A stretch of 64,000 nt of DNA. Origin: Microbacterium sp. GTDB lineage: Bacteria; Actinomycetota; Actinomycetes; Actinomycetales; Microbacteriaceae. Positions 41,003-48,989 of this stretch are shown piece after piece. Under the pieces are notes generated by a model, which worked only from the letters and a program-made list of their open reading frames with translations, ran no database searches and had not been told where the DNA came from. The translations under genes and the position numbers were made by a program. The stretch lies in assembly GCF_031178445.1 (NCBI RefSeq), contig NZ_JAPSIY010000001.1, forward strand, positions 1 through 64,000, given 5' to 3'. Numbering within the stretch: the stretch's first letter is position 1; each line of letters opens with the position of its first letter.

Positions 41003-41830
41003 TCAACCGCCAGGGGTCTCCGGTTGTTCCTCGAGCCGACGCAGCAGGGTCGTCGCGAGCTCGGCGGGTGCGTCGAGCTGGATCAGATGTCCTGCACCCT
41101 CGATCACGGTGAGCGTCGAATGCGGGATGGCCGCGTGCAGGCGATGAGCCCTGTCAACCGGAATCCAGGAGTCCTGCGCACCCCAGACGATGTGCACGGG
41201 TTCGTCGATGGTTGCGTAGTGCGGCTCGATCTCATCGGTGTAGCGCTCATCCGCCTGCGCGATCTGACGGTAGAACGCGCTCTGTCCTTCTTCGCCGAGC
41301 CACGGCTCGACGAGCATCGCAAGGTCGTCCGGATGCAGATCGCGATGACTCGCTCCGCGGATGTACGCCTCGATCGCCCCGCGGTGCACGGCCGCCGGCA
41401 GCTGCGGGAACACGTCGGCGTGCTCCTTGACCAGGGTGAAGAAGGGCGAGCCCCACGGCGAGAGCGCGACGACATCGACCAGTGTGAGCGATGCGTACGC
41501 GGCGCCGTGCAGCAGCCGGGCGCGCAGCGCGACGGCACCACCGAAGTCATGCGCGACGACGTGCGGCCGCGTCAGCGCCCACTCTCGCAGCAGCCGCGCG
41601 AAGATCTCGCCCTGCACGCCCAGATCGACGGCGTGCTCCGGGCGTTTCGACGATGCTCCATACCCGGGCATGTCCCACACGTGCACGGTGAATCTCGCAG
41701 CGAGTGCTCGCGCCGTCGGCAGCCAGAGCTGCGAAGACCAGGGCGTGCCGTGCATCATCACCAGGGGCGGACCGGATCCGAAGCGATCCCAGACGACCTC
41801 ACGGCCCTCGATGCGGAGTACGCGGCTCAT
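41003..41830 (-). CDS. Alpha/beta hydrolase (haloalkane-dehalogenase/epoxide-hydrolase-like)
   Basis: A 275-residue alpha/beta hydrolase. The oxyanion-hole motif is LVMMHGTPWSSQLW, the nucleophile elbow reads VVAHDFGGAVALRARL (Asp nucleophile, as in dehalogenases and epoxide hydrolases), and the C-terminal His is in TVIEGAGHLIQLDAPAELA. The Asp at the elbow (HDFGG) and HGTPWSS put it near the haloalkane dehalogenase branch, but the substrate is unknown. The ATG at 41830 is preferred to one at 42010 because the upstream part is Arg/Pro-rich and antisense to the phosphatase promoter area. Confidence 0.82.
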   Translation of the reverse strand: MSRVLRIEGREVVWDRFGSGPPLVMMHGTPWSSQLWLPTARALAARFTVHVWDMPGYGASSKRPEHAVDLGVQGEIFARLLREWALTRPHVVAHDFGGAVALRARLLHGAAYASLTLVDVVALSPWGSPFFTLVKEHADVFPQLPAAVHRGAIEAYIRGASHRDLHPDDLAMLVEPWLGEEGQSAFYRQIAQADERYTDEIEPHYATIDEPVHIVWGAQDSWIPVDRAHRLHAAIPHSTLTVIEGAGHLIQLDAPAELATTLLRRLEEQPETPGG

Positions 41831-41978
41831 CGACCCCGTCCCGGGGACTGGAAGGAATACGGGCGCGGCATACGCGCCACCGTAACGCAGAATCCGCAAC
41901 GCCGGGCGACGGGGCGATCCGGTCGCTCCGTCGCGGCGAGGGGGCGCGCGATCCGCTCGCAGATGCCAGGCTGGTGAC

Positions 41979-42461
41979 ATGAAGACCCTGCTGCTCGCGC
42001 GCCATGCCAAGTCGGATTGGGGCGTGCACGGATTGTCGGATCATGACAGGCCGCTCAACGCCCGCGGCCGGCGCGACGCTCCCGCGATGGCACAGCGGCT
42101 GAGCGAGGATGACGTGCCGCTCGACAGGATCGTGTCGAGCAGTGCGACGCGCGCCAGGAGCACGGCAGACGAGTACGCGACGGCGTTCGGGGTGGTCGTC
42201 GTCGAGGAGCCTCTGCTCTACGGCGCATCGGCGCAGGCGATCCTCGCGGTCGCCGCCGCCCTGCCGGAGGACTGCTCGGTCGCGATGCTGGTGGGTCACA
42301 ATCCCGGGATGAGCGCGGCAGTGGGCGAGCTCACCGGCGAGCAGACCCAGCTGCCGACGTCCGGGATCGCAGAGTGCGCGGTCGACATCGGCTCCTGGGC
42401 CGAGCTGATCGAGGGGTCGGGTCGACTGCTGCGACTTCGCACCCCGAAAGACGTGGGCTGA
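41979..42461 (+). CDS. SixA-like phosphohistidine phosphatase
   Basis: A 160-residue histidine phosphatase: MKTLLLARHAKSDW with catalytic His9, RPLNARGRRDAPAMAQRL, SSSATRARSTADEYA and the second His in VAMLVGHNPGMSAAV. This is the SixA pattern, a small phosphatase that removes phosphate from His of phosphotransfer proteins in E. coli. In actinobacteria the partner is not known. It is convergent with rlmN and stands alone. Confidence 0.87.
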   Translation: MKTLLLARHAKSDWGVHGLSDHDRPLNARGRRDAPAMAQRLSEDDVPLDRIVSSSATRARSTADEYATAFGVVVVEEPLLYGASAQAILAVAAALPEDCSVAMLVGHNPGMSAAVGELTGEQTQLPTSGIAECAVDIGSWAELIEGSGRLLRLRTPKDVG

Positions 42462-42495
42462 CGGTCAGCCGCAGGCATCCGCGCCAGTCGATCAC

Positions 42496-43752
42496 TCAGC
42501 CGAGCGCGGCGGCCGCCACCTCGTCCTCGGAGGTCGCGACGAGCTGACCGCAGGCGCCATCGATCTCCTTGCCGCGAGTGTCGCGCAGGGTGGTCGGGAT
42601 GCCGGCGTCGTTGAGGCGTCGCACGAACTCGTTCTGCACGTCGACCTCGGATGCCGTCCAGATCGATCCCGGCGTCGGGTTCAGCGGGATGGGGTTCACA
42701 TGCACCCACCCGCGTCCGCGTGCGTTCAGCTTCTCCGCCAGCAGATCGGCGCGCCAGCCGTGATCGTTCATGTCCTTGATCAGGGCGTACTCGATCGACA
42801 CCCGGCGACCGGTCTTCTCGAAGTACTCGCGAGCCGCGTCCAACGCCTCGTCGACCTTCCAGCGCGAGTTCACGGGGATCAGCTCATCGCGAAGCTGGTC
42901 GTCGGGAGCGTGCAGCGAGAGCGCGAAGGTCACCGGGATGTCCTCGTCGGCGAGCTTGCGGATCGCAGGCACAAGGCCGACGGTCGACACCGTGATGCCG
43001 CGGGCACTCATGCCGAGCCCCTCGGGCTGAGGCGCGACCATGACTCGTACGGCGTCCATGACGCGCTTGTAATTGGCGAGCGGTTCGCCCATGCCCATGA
43101 AGACGATGTTCGACACGCGCTCCATGGAGTGGTCGTCTCGGCGCTTGCCGCCCAGCTCGCCGCTGGCGATGACGCGGTTGGCCCGGACGATCTGCTCGAT
43201 GATCTCGGCGGTCGACATGTTGCGGGTCAGACCAGCCTGGCCTGTGGCGCAGAACGGGCAGTTCATACCGCATCCGGCCTGGCTCGACACGCACAGCGTG
43301 ATGCGGCCGGGGTAGCGCATGAGCACCGACTCGACGAGGGCGCCGTCGTGCAGTCGCCAGAGGAACTTGATCGTGTCGCCGCGATCGGTCTCCAGCCGGC
43401 GCACCTCGGTGAGCAGCGGAGGCAGCATGCCGGTGACGAGCTCGTCGCGCTGCGCGGCCGGCAGGTCGGTCATGTGCGCCGGGTCCGAGGTGTAATGGGT
43501 GAAGTAGTGTGTCGCGAGCTGCTTGGCGCGGAACCCAGGAAGACCGAGCTCCTTGACCTTCTCGACGCGCTCGGCGGGGGTCATGTCGGCCAGGTGCACC
43601 GGAGGCTTGCCGCGCTTCGGGCTGGCGAACTGCAGGAGGGGCCGGCCCTCGGCATCCTTCTTCTGTGTCCATCCTTCGGTCGCAGGGCGCACCTGAGTGA
43701 CCGCACGAGGCTTCGTCGTACGGATGCGCGGGGTCTCATCGGATGCGGGCAT
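42496..43752 (-). CDS. rlmN: 23S rRNA (adenine-C2) methyltransferase RlmN
   Basis: A 418-residue radical-SAM methyltransferase that methylates A2503 of 23S rRNA (and A37 of some tRNAs). The iron-sulfur cluster motif [15 protein letters not shown] has Cys161, 165 and 168. The conserved [40 protein letters not shown] and the methyl-carrier Cys in [11 protein letters not shown] are intact. The ATG at 43752 gives a normal start; the upstream extension is Arg-rich. Actinobacterial RlmN often has such a slightly longer N-terminus (about 40 residues before the first homology). Confidence 0.93.
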   Translation of the reverse strand: MPASDETPRIRTTKPRAVTQVRPATEGWTQKKDAEGRPLLQFASPKRGKPPVHLADMTPAERVEKVKELGLPGFRAKQLATHYFTHYTSDPAHMTDLPAAQRDELVTGMLPPLLTEVRRLETDRGDTIKFLWRLHDGALVESVLMRYPGRITLCVSSQAGCGMNCPFCATGQAGLTRNMSTAEIIEQIVRANRVIASGELGGKRRDDHSMERVSNIVFMGMGEPLANYKRVMDAVRVMVAPQPEGLGMSARGITVSTVGLVPAIRKLADEDIPVTFALSLHAPDDQLRDELIPVNSRWKVDEALDAAREYFEKTGRRVSIEYALIKDMNDHGWRADLLAEKLNARGRGWVHVNPIPLNPTPGSIWTASEVDVQNEFVRRLNDAGIPTTLRDTRGKEIDGACGQLVATSEDEVAAAALG

Positions 43753-43863
43753 GACATCAAGGGTACGGGCTGGCGAGTGGGAAGCACCTGGTGGCATCGG
43801 CTCCGCGCCCGCACCACGTCCGCGCCTGCGAGCACGACGTCCGGGCGCAGCGACAGTGAAAGG

Positions 43864-43880
43864 CAACTTGTAATTACAGG
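43864..43880. promoter_or_regulatory. GntR-type operator before the KDPG aldolase gene
   Basis: CAACTTGTAATTACAGG contains the same 16 bases (AACTTGTAATTACAGG) as the site at 6367-6382. It lies 40 bp before the aldolase ATG and within the 5'-proximal region of no other gene. The exact match 37 kb from the first copy supports a common regulator. Confidence 0.65.
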
Positions 43881-43919
43881 CTGTGGCGCGAGAGACTGGA
43901 CAGGACGAACGGAGCCCTC

Positions 43920-44558
43920 ATGACCGACCGCCTCTCCCGTGCACGCGCCGTTGGCGTGCTCGCCGTGCTGCGCGCCCCCTCCGCCGAGGCCGCGCTCGAG
44001 TCGGCGGAGGCCATCATCCGCGGCGGCGTCACCGGTATCGAGGTCACCTATTCGACGCCGGATGCCCCTGCCGTGATCCGCGAGCTGATCGCCCGCCACG
44101 GCGAGCGCGCGTACATCGGCGCGGGCACCGTGACCACTCCCGAGCAGGCGGTCGCCGCCGCCGCCGCCGGAGCCGAGTTCCTGGTCAGCCCCGGCACGCT
44201 CCCCGACCTCACCCGCGCCATGCTCGAGACGGGACGGGTCGTGATGACCGGCGCACTCACCCCCACCGAGGTGATGGCGGCCCTGTCGCTCGATGTCGAC
44301 GTCGTGAAGATGTTCCCGGCCTCGCTCGGCGGACCCTCGTACCTCGGCGCGCTGCGCGGCCCCTTCCCGGACGCACCGCTCATGCCGACCGGAGGGGTGA
44401 AGCCCGAGAACCTGTCCGAATGGTTCGCCGTCGGCGCGGTCGCCGTCGGCGCCGGAGGGGACCTCGCGAACTCCGCGTCGATCGCGGCATCCGACTGGGC
44501 CGACCTCGAGCACCGGGCGGCACGCTTCGCAGAGGCCCTCGCCGCCGTCCGCGGCTGA
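43920..44558 (+). CDS. eda: 2-keto-3-deoxy-6-phosphogluconate aldolase-like (KDPG/KHG aldolase)
   Basis: A 212-residue class I aldolase of the Eda family: LAVLRAPSAEAALESAEAII, Glu41 in GIEVTYSTPDA, YIGAGTVTTPEQA, Schiff-base Lys130 in VVKMFPASLGGPSYLGAL, and LMPTGGVKPENLSEWFAVGA. Eda splits 2-keto-3-deoxy sugar acid phosphates (or the KHG/KDPGal analogues) into pyruvate and an aldehyde. No Edd dehydratase is in the window. The operator in front suggests that this gene belongs to the unidentified sugar regulon rather than to general Entner-Doudoroff metabolism. Confidence 0.87.
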   Translation: MTDRLSRARAVGVLAVLRAPSAEAALESAEAIIRGGVTGIEVTYSTPDAPAVIRELIARHGERAYIGAGTVTTPEQAVAAAAAGAEFLVSPGTLPDLTRAMLETGRVVMTGALTPTEVMAALSLDVDVVKMFPASLGGPSYLGALRGPFPDAPLMPTGGVKPENLSEWFAVGAVAVGAGGDLANSASIAASDWADLEHRAARFAEALAAVRG

Positions 44559-44574
44559 CGACCGCACGGCACCC

Positions 44575-45303
44575 ATGATCGAACTCGCGCCGTGGGCGTG
44601 GGCGCTGCTCGCCTTCGCCGCGTTCAACGCCGGAATCTCCAAGACGGCGATCCCCGGGGGCGCGACGGTCTCGGTGGTGATCCTGGCCTCAGTGCTGCCG
44701 GCGCGCACGTCGACCGCCGCGATGCTGCTGCTCTTCATCGTCGGCGACGTGTTCGCCCTGATCGCCTACCGGCGGCACGCGCACTGGCCGACGCTGCTGC
44801 GACTGGCACCGGCGGTCATGGCCGGATTTCTGCTGGGTTTCGCCTTCCTCGCCCTCGGAGACGACTCCGTCGTGCGGCGCACCATCGGCGTGATCCTGCT
44901 CGTCATGATCGGCATCACCCTGTGGCGGCGCAGGCGCTCCCGGCATTCCGAGGGGGCGATCGCCGCGGCGTCGTACGGCACTCTCGCCGGGTTCACCACC
45001 ATGGTCGCCAACGCCGGCGGCCCGGTCATGTCGATGTACTTCATCGCCACCCGCACCCCGGTACAGGTCTTCCTCGGCACTTCAGCGTGGTTCTTCGCGA
45101 CGGTGAACCTCGTGAAGGTGCCGTTCCTCGCCGGCATAGGCCTGGTCACACCGGTCGTGCTGTGGATGGATCTGCTGCTGGCTCCGCTGGTGGTCATCGG
45201 CGCCCTGCTCGGCATGCGCCTGGCGAAGCGGATGCCGCAGCGGCTGTTCGAACGCATCGTCGTCGTGCTGACGATCGCCGGTGCACTGTACCTGCTGATC
45301 TGA
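44575..45303 (+). CDS. TauE/SafE-family membrane permease
   Basis: A 242-residue polytopic membrane protein of the TauE/SafE family (PF01925), seven or eight hydrophobic segments. The family repeats are visible in WALLAFAAFNAGISKTAIPG near the start and YGTLAGFTTMVANAGGPVMS in the middle. Such proteins export sulfite, sulfoacetate or other small organic anions. It starts 16 bp after the aldolase stop and may be cotranscribed with it, in which case it could export or take up an acid of the same pathway; this is inferred. Confidence 0.83.
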   Translation: MIELAPWAWALLAFAAFNAGISKTAIPGGATVSVVILASVLPARTSTAAMLLLFIVGDVFALIAYRRHAHWPTLLRLAPAVMAGFLLGFAFLALGDDSVVRRTIGVILLVMIGITLWRRRRSRHSEGAIAAASYGTLAGFTTMVANAGGPVMSMYFIATRTPVQVFLGTSAWFFATVNLVKVPFLAGIGLVTPVVLWMDLLLAPLVVIGALLGMRLAKRMPQRLFERIVVVLTIAGALYLLI

Positions 45304-45331
45304 GCCGGCGCAGTGGAAGGCCGCTCTCGGC

Positions 45332-46162
45332 TCAGTCGAGGAAGATGTCCGGGAACAGCCGATCGTCGGGAGTGCCGGGCACCGCGGCGTACTTCGAGAA
45401 GTCCGTCACACCGTCGGCCTCGAGCACGTCCTCGACGATGAGCGACTGGCCGGTGTACGAGGCGGCCGGCCTGCCGAGCACCGAGTACGCGGCATCCGCG
45501 TAGATGTCGGCGGTGCGACTCGCGGCCATCACTCTTTCACCGCCGAGCAGGTTCTGCACGGCGGCCGTCGCGATCGTCGTTCGCGGCCACAGCGTGTTCG
45601 CCGCGATGCCGGCATCCGCGAATTCGGCGGCGAGTCCGAGAGTGACCATGGTCATTCCGTACTTCGCGAGCGTGTAACCGGTGTGCGCGCCCAGCCACTT
45701 CGGTGTCAGGTTCAAGGGCGGCGAGAGTGAGAGGATGTGCGGGTTCTGCGCCTCTTTCAGCACGGGAACGGCCGCACGGGAAAGCATGAACGTGCCGCGC
45801 ACGTTGACGTCCTGCATCAGGTCATACTTCTTGGCGGACAGATCGAGTGAGCGCGACAGGTCGACGACGCTGGCGTTGTTGATCACGATGTCGATGCCGC
45901 CGAACTCCCCTGCGGCCTTCAGCACGGCCTCGGTGATGTCGTCGTCGTCGCGCACGTCGCCGACGATGGGAAGCGCCTGCCCTCCGGCGGCCCGGATCGC
46001 GTCGGCAGCGGTGTGCACGGTACCCTCGAGCTTCGGATGCGGGGTGTCGGTCTTCGCGAGCATCGCGATGTTCGCCCCGTCGGCAGCGGCCTTCAGCGCG
46101 ATCGCCAGGCCGATGCCGCGGCTTCCGCCCGACATCAGGATCGTCTTGCCTGCCAGTGACAT
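45332..46162 (-). CDS. Short-chain dehydrogenase (HSDL2-like)
   Basis: A 276-residue SDR resembling the bacterial counterparts of hydroxysteroid dehydrogenase-like protein 2: MSLAGKTILMSGGSRGIGLA, INNASVVDLSRSLDLSAKKY, and the active site SLSPPLNLTP with YTLAKYGMTM; the C-terminus AVPGTPDDRLFPDIFLD is family-typical. AAGGAG precedes the ATG. It follows another SDR gene by 9 bp on the same strand. A role in fatty-acid or steroid-like compound oxidation is likely, but the substrate is unknown. Confidence 0.83.
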   Translation of the reverse strand: MSLAGKTILMSGGSRGIGLAIALKAAADGANIAMLAKTDTPHPKLEGTVHTAADAIRAAGGQALPIVGDVRDDDDITEAVLKAAGEFGGIDIVINNASVVDLSRSLDLSAKKYDLMQDVNVRGTFMLSRAAVPVLKEAQNPHILSLSPPLNLTPKWLGAHTGYTLAKYGMTMVTLGLAAEFADAGIAANTLWPRTTIATAAVQNLLGGERVMAASRTADIYADAAYSVLGRPAASYTGQSLIVEDVLEADGVTDFSKYAAVPGTPDDRLFPDIFLD

Positions 46163-46171
46163 GTCTTCTCC

Positions 46172-46933
46172 TTACTTCGGCGCCATGCGGATGGCGCCGT
46201 CGAGGCGGATGGTCTCGCCGTTGAGGTAGCCGTTGGCCACGATGTGCTCGACCAGCGCCGCGTACTCGTCGGGCCTTCCCAACCGCGACGGGTACGGCAC
46301 CTGCTGGCCGAGGGAGTCCTGCGCCGCCTGCGGCAGGCCGGCCAGCATCGGAGTCTCCATGATGCCCGGGGCGATCGTGCACACACGGATGCCGTGGCGG
46401 GCGAGCTCTCGCGCGATCGGCAGTGTCATGGCGTGCACGCCGCCCTTCGAAGCCGAGTACGCGGGCTGGCCGATCTGACCATCGAACGCGGCGACGCTGG
46501 CCGTGTTGACGATGACGCCGCGATCGCCACCCTCGAGCGGCTCGTTCTGGGCGATCACCGCGGACGCCTGGGAGATGACGTTGAACGTGCCGATCAGATT
46601 GATGCGGATGATCCGCTCGAACGCGTCGAGGTCCGCGGGATTCCCATCCCGGTCGAGCACCTTGGCGGGCGGAGCGATCCCCGCGCAGTTGACGACCACT
46701 CGCAGCGGCGCGACGGCCTGCGCTGCCGCGACGGCGGCCGCGACCTCGTCCGCGCTGGTCACGTCGGCCGCCGCGAAAGCCCCACCGAGCTCCGCCGCGA
46801 TGTCCTCACCCGAAGAGTTCGGCAGGTCAATGATCGTGACCTGCGCTCCGGACGCGGCCAGACGGCGCGCGGTGGCGAGGCCGAGCCCGCTCGCGCCGCC
46901 GGTGATGAGCGCGCCCTGTCCGCTGATGTTCAT
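46172..46933 (-). CDS. Short-chain dehydrogenase (3-hydroxyacyl-CoA dehydrogenase-like)
   Basis: A 253-residue SDR close in pattern to HSD17B10/3-hydroxy-2-methylbutyryl-CoA dehydrogenase: [55 protein letters not shown] with the Ser-Tyr-Lys set, and [20 protein letters not shown]. It would oxidise a 3-hydroxyacyl-CoA with NAD. ATG with AAGGAG upstream. It is the first gene of a two-SDR operon. Confidence 0.85.
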   Translation of the reverse strand: MNISGQGALITGGASGLGLATARRLAASGAQVTIIDLPNSSGEDIAAELGGAFAAADVTSADEVAAAVAAAQAVAPLRVVVNCAGIAPPAKVLDRDGNPADLDAFERIIRINLIGTFNVISQASAVIAQNEPLEGGDRGVIVNTASVAAFDGQIGQPAYSASKGGVHAMTLPIARELARHGIRVCTIAPGIMETPMLAGLPQAAQDSLGQQVPYPSRLGRPDEYAALVEHIVANGYLNGETIRLDGAIRMAPK

Positions 46934-47043
46934 GTGTTCTCCTTCGAACGACTCCGCGCCAACCGTTGCGACTGAGTCTCAGCATACGTGGTGCTGAGTT
47001 CCTCCACTGGCGCTGATTCCCTCTCGCGGTGGATGCTGAGGGC

Positions 47044-47406
47044 ATGGAACTGCGTCGAAAGCGAGCCTACGACACCGCCTCCGCCGACGACGGCTACCGG
47101 GTCCTCGTCGACCGGCTGTGGCCGCGCGGGGTGTCGAAGGATCGGGCGAAGATCGACCTCTGGGCGAAGGACACCGCGCCGAGCGCTGAACTGCGCCGGG
47201 AGTGGCACGCCGCATCCCCTGATCAGTGGGACCTCTACGCCGACCGATACCGCGAACAGCTCGCCCACGAGAGCGCCGAGGCGCTGCGCGTGCTGGCCGA
47301 CGAGCTGGGACGGCATCCGGTCGCCACCCTCGTGTACGCGGCGCACGACGCGGAGCGCAATCATGCGATCGTGCTGGAGGAGGCACTGCGCCCGTTGCTT
47401 CGGTGA
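47044..47406 (+). CDS. DUF488 family protein
   Basis: A 120-residue DUF488 protein: MELRRKRAYDTASADDGYRV, LVDRLWPRGVSKDRAKIDLW, TLVYAAHDAERNHAIVLEEA. The family is widespread with no proven activity. The ATG at 47044 gives the standard N-terminus; a GTG at 47029 would add five residues. It is divergent from the SDR operon and 17 bp upstream of the phosphotransferase gene. Confidence 0.85.
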   Translation: MELRRKRAYDTASADDGYRVLVDRLWPRGVSKDRAKIDLWAKDTAPSAELRREWHAASPDQWDLYADRYREQLAHESAEALRVLADELGRHPVATLVYAAHDAERNHAIVLEEALRPLLR

Positions 47407-47423
47407 TCGGGCAGGATGGGGGC

Positions 47424-48161
47424 ATGTCGATCCCCGCGAGCGCGACGGTCGCGCCCGAGCGCGTGCGGATGCTGGCCGGTGAGGCCGAGCTCGTCTGCGT
47501 GTGGCGGAACGAGCTGGGCGGACTGACCTTCCGCGCGACGAGCCCAGGGGCGCAGGCCCGCTTCATCAAATGGGGTCCGCGCAACGCCGAGACCTCCATG
47601 CGCGACGAGGCGGAGCGGATGCGGTGGGCTCGCCGGTGGACGACGGTACCGCGCGTGATCGACCAGGGAGAGGATGCTGTTCACGAGTGGCTCGTCACTG
47701 CGGCCATCGAGGCCGACAGCGCGGTGGCTCCGCAGTGGGTCGCCCGACCCGAGGTCGCCGTGCCCGCAATCGGGCGGGCCCTGCGACGCTTGCACGACGC
47801 TCTGCCGGCCGACTCGTGTCCGTGGAGCTGGAACGTGCGCGATCGCCTCGAGAACGCGGCACGTCGCGGCATCGTCGTGCCCGAGCACCTGCGCGACGCG
47901 CCCCCGATCGATGTCGCCGTCGTCTGCCATGGCGATGCCTGCTGCCCGAACACTCTCATCGCCGCCGACGGCACCGGCATCGCACATGTCGACCTCGCCG
48001 CCCTCGGCGTCGCCGATCGCTGGGCCGACATCGCGGTCGCGTCGATGAGCACCGAGTGGAACTACGGACCGGGCTGGGAGGACACTCTCATCGACGCCTA
48101 CGGAGTCGCTCCGGATCGTGAGCGGTTGGCGTACTACCGCGATCTCTGGAACGCGACCTGA
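47424..48161 (+). CDS. Aminoglycoside 3'-phosphotransferase-like kinase
   Basis: A 245-residue APH-fold kinase that has the APH(3') layout: Lys of FIKWGPRN for ATP, catalytic loop VVCHGDACCPNTLI (His169, Asp171, Asn176) and the metal-binding AHVDLAALGVADRWADIAVA. The length is slightly below the 260-270 of proven APH(3') enzymes. It may give aminoglycoside resistance or phosphorylate another small molecule. Closely follows the DUF488 gene. Codon use is like its neighbours, so it looks native rather than recently acquired. Confidence 0.8.
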   Translation: MSIPASATVAPERVRMLAGEAELVCVWRNELGGLTFRATSPGAQARFIKWGPRNAETSMRDEAERMRWARRWTTVPRVIDQGEDAVHEWLVTAAIEADSAVAPQWVARPEVAVPAIGRALRRLHDALPADSCPWSWNVRDRLENAARRGIVVPEHLRDAPPIDVAVVCHGDACCPNTLIAADGTGIAHVDLAALGVADRWADIAVASMSTEWNYGPGWEDTLIDAYGVAPDRERLAYYRDLWNAT

Positions 48162-48200
48162 AGTCGGAGCCGAAGAGTTCCCACTGTTCGCCGTTGTCGG

Positions 48201-48989
48201 TCAGGCGGGCCCGAGGATGAAGTTCCAGGTGCCGAATGCCACCGCCGCGGCGATCGAGACACCGGAGATCAGCGCGCCGATCGCCAGCAGGACCCATTCA
48301 CGCCGTCCGAAGCGCGATTCCCGTGCCCAGCTGCGCTTGGTGGTGGCGCCGAAGCCGCGCGCCTCCATAGCGGTCGACAGCTTGGCGCCGCGCCGGATCG
48401 AGAGCACCAGCAGCGCGAAGGCCATGCCGAGGAACCGGCGGACGCGACCGCGGTCCGCGACACCGCGAGCGCGCCTGGCGAGCTCCAGCGCCCGCCAGTC
48501 GTCGAGGAACAGCCCCACCATGCGCAGCCCCGCCAGGGCTCCGAGCACGAAACGCGCCGGCAGGTGCAGCACCTGCGCGAGTCCGTCGGCGAGGTCGGTG
48601 GGGTCGACCGTGATGAACAGCACGACCGACGGCAGCGCGATGGCGAGCACGCGCAGCGCGGTGGCTCCGGCGAGCGCGAGCGAACCGTCGCTCACCCGCA
48701 CCAGGAACCACTCCAGGTACACGGTGCCGCTCGGCTCGCCGTACAGCGCTATGGTCACCCCCGTGAGCGGGCCGGCGAGCCACACCGGCCAGGTGCGCGT
48801 CCAGAACTCACGCCAGCCGATGCCGGCGAAGACGAGCAGTGCGCACTCCAGCACCAGGGCGACAGCGGCCGAGACCATATCGAGGGTGAGGATCAGCGGG
48901 ATGGCGATCAGCGCGCTCGCACCGAGCTTGGCGACTGGGTTGATGCGCGCCATGGGCCCGGTGCGGGCGCGCGCTTCGAGTAGGGTCAT
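48201..48989 (-). CDS. ykoC: ECF transporter transmembrane component EcfT (YkoC-like)
   Basis: A 262-residue EcfT/CbiQ family membrane protein. N-terminal PMARINPVAKLGASALIAIP and several hydrophobic segments, followed by the two coupling helices with Ala-Arg motifs (ALELARRARGVADRGRVRRF and STAMEARGFGATTKRS). It links the S component to the ATPases. Its ATG overlaps the ATPase stop by four bases. Last gene of the ykoEDC-type operon under a TPP riboswitch. Confidence 0.87.
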   Translation of the reverse strand: MTLLEARARTGPMARINPVAKLGASALIAIPLILTLDMVSAAVALVLECALLVFAGIGWREFWTRTWPVWLAGPLTGVTIALYGEPSGTVYLEWFLVRVSDGSLALAGATALRVLAIALPSVVLFITVDPTDLADGLAQVLHLPARFVLGALAGLRMVGLFLDDWRALELARRARGVADRGRVRRFLGMAFALLVLSIRRGAKLSTAMEARGFGATTKRSWARESRFGRREWVLLAIGALISGVSIAAAVAFGTWNFILGPA

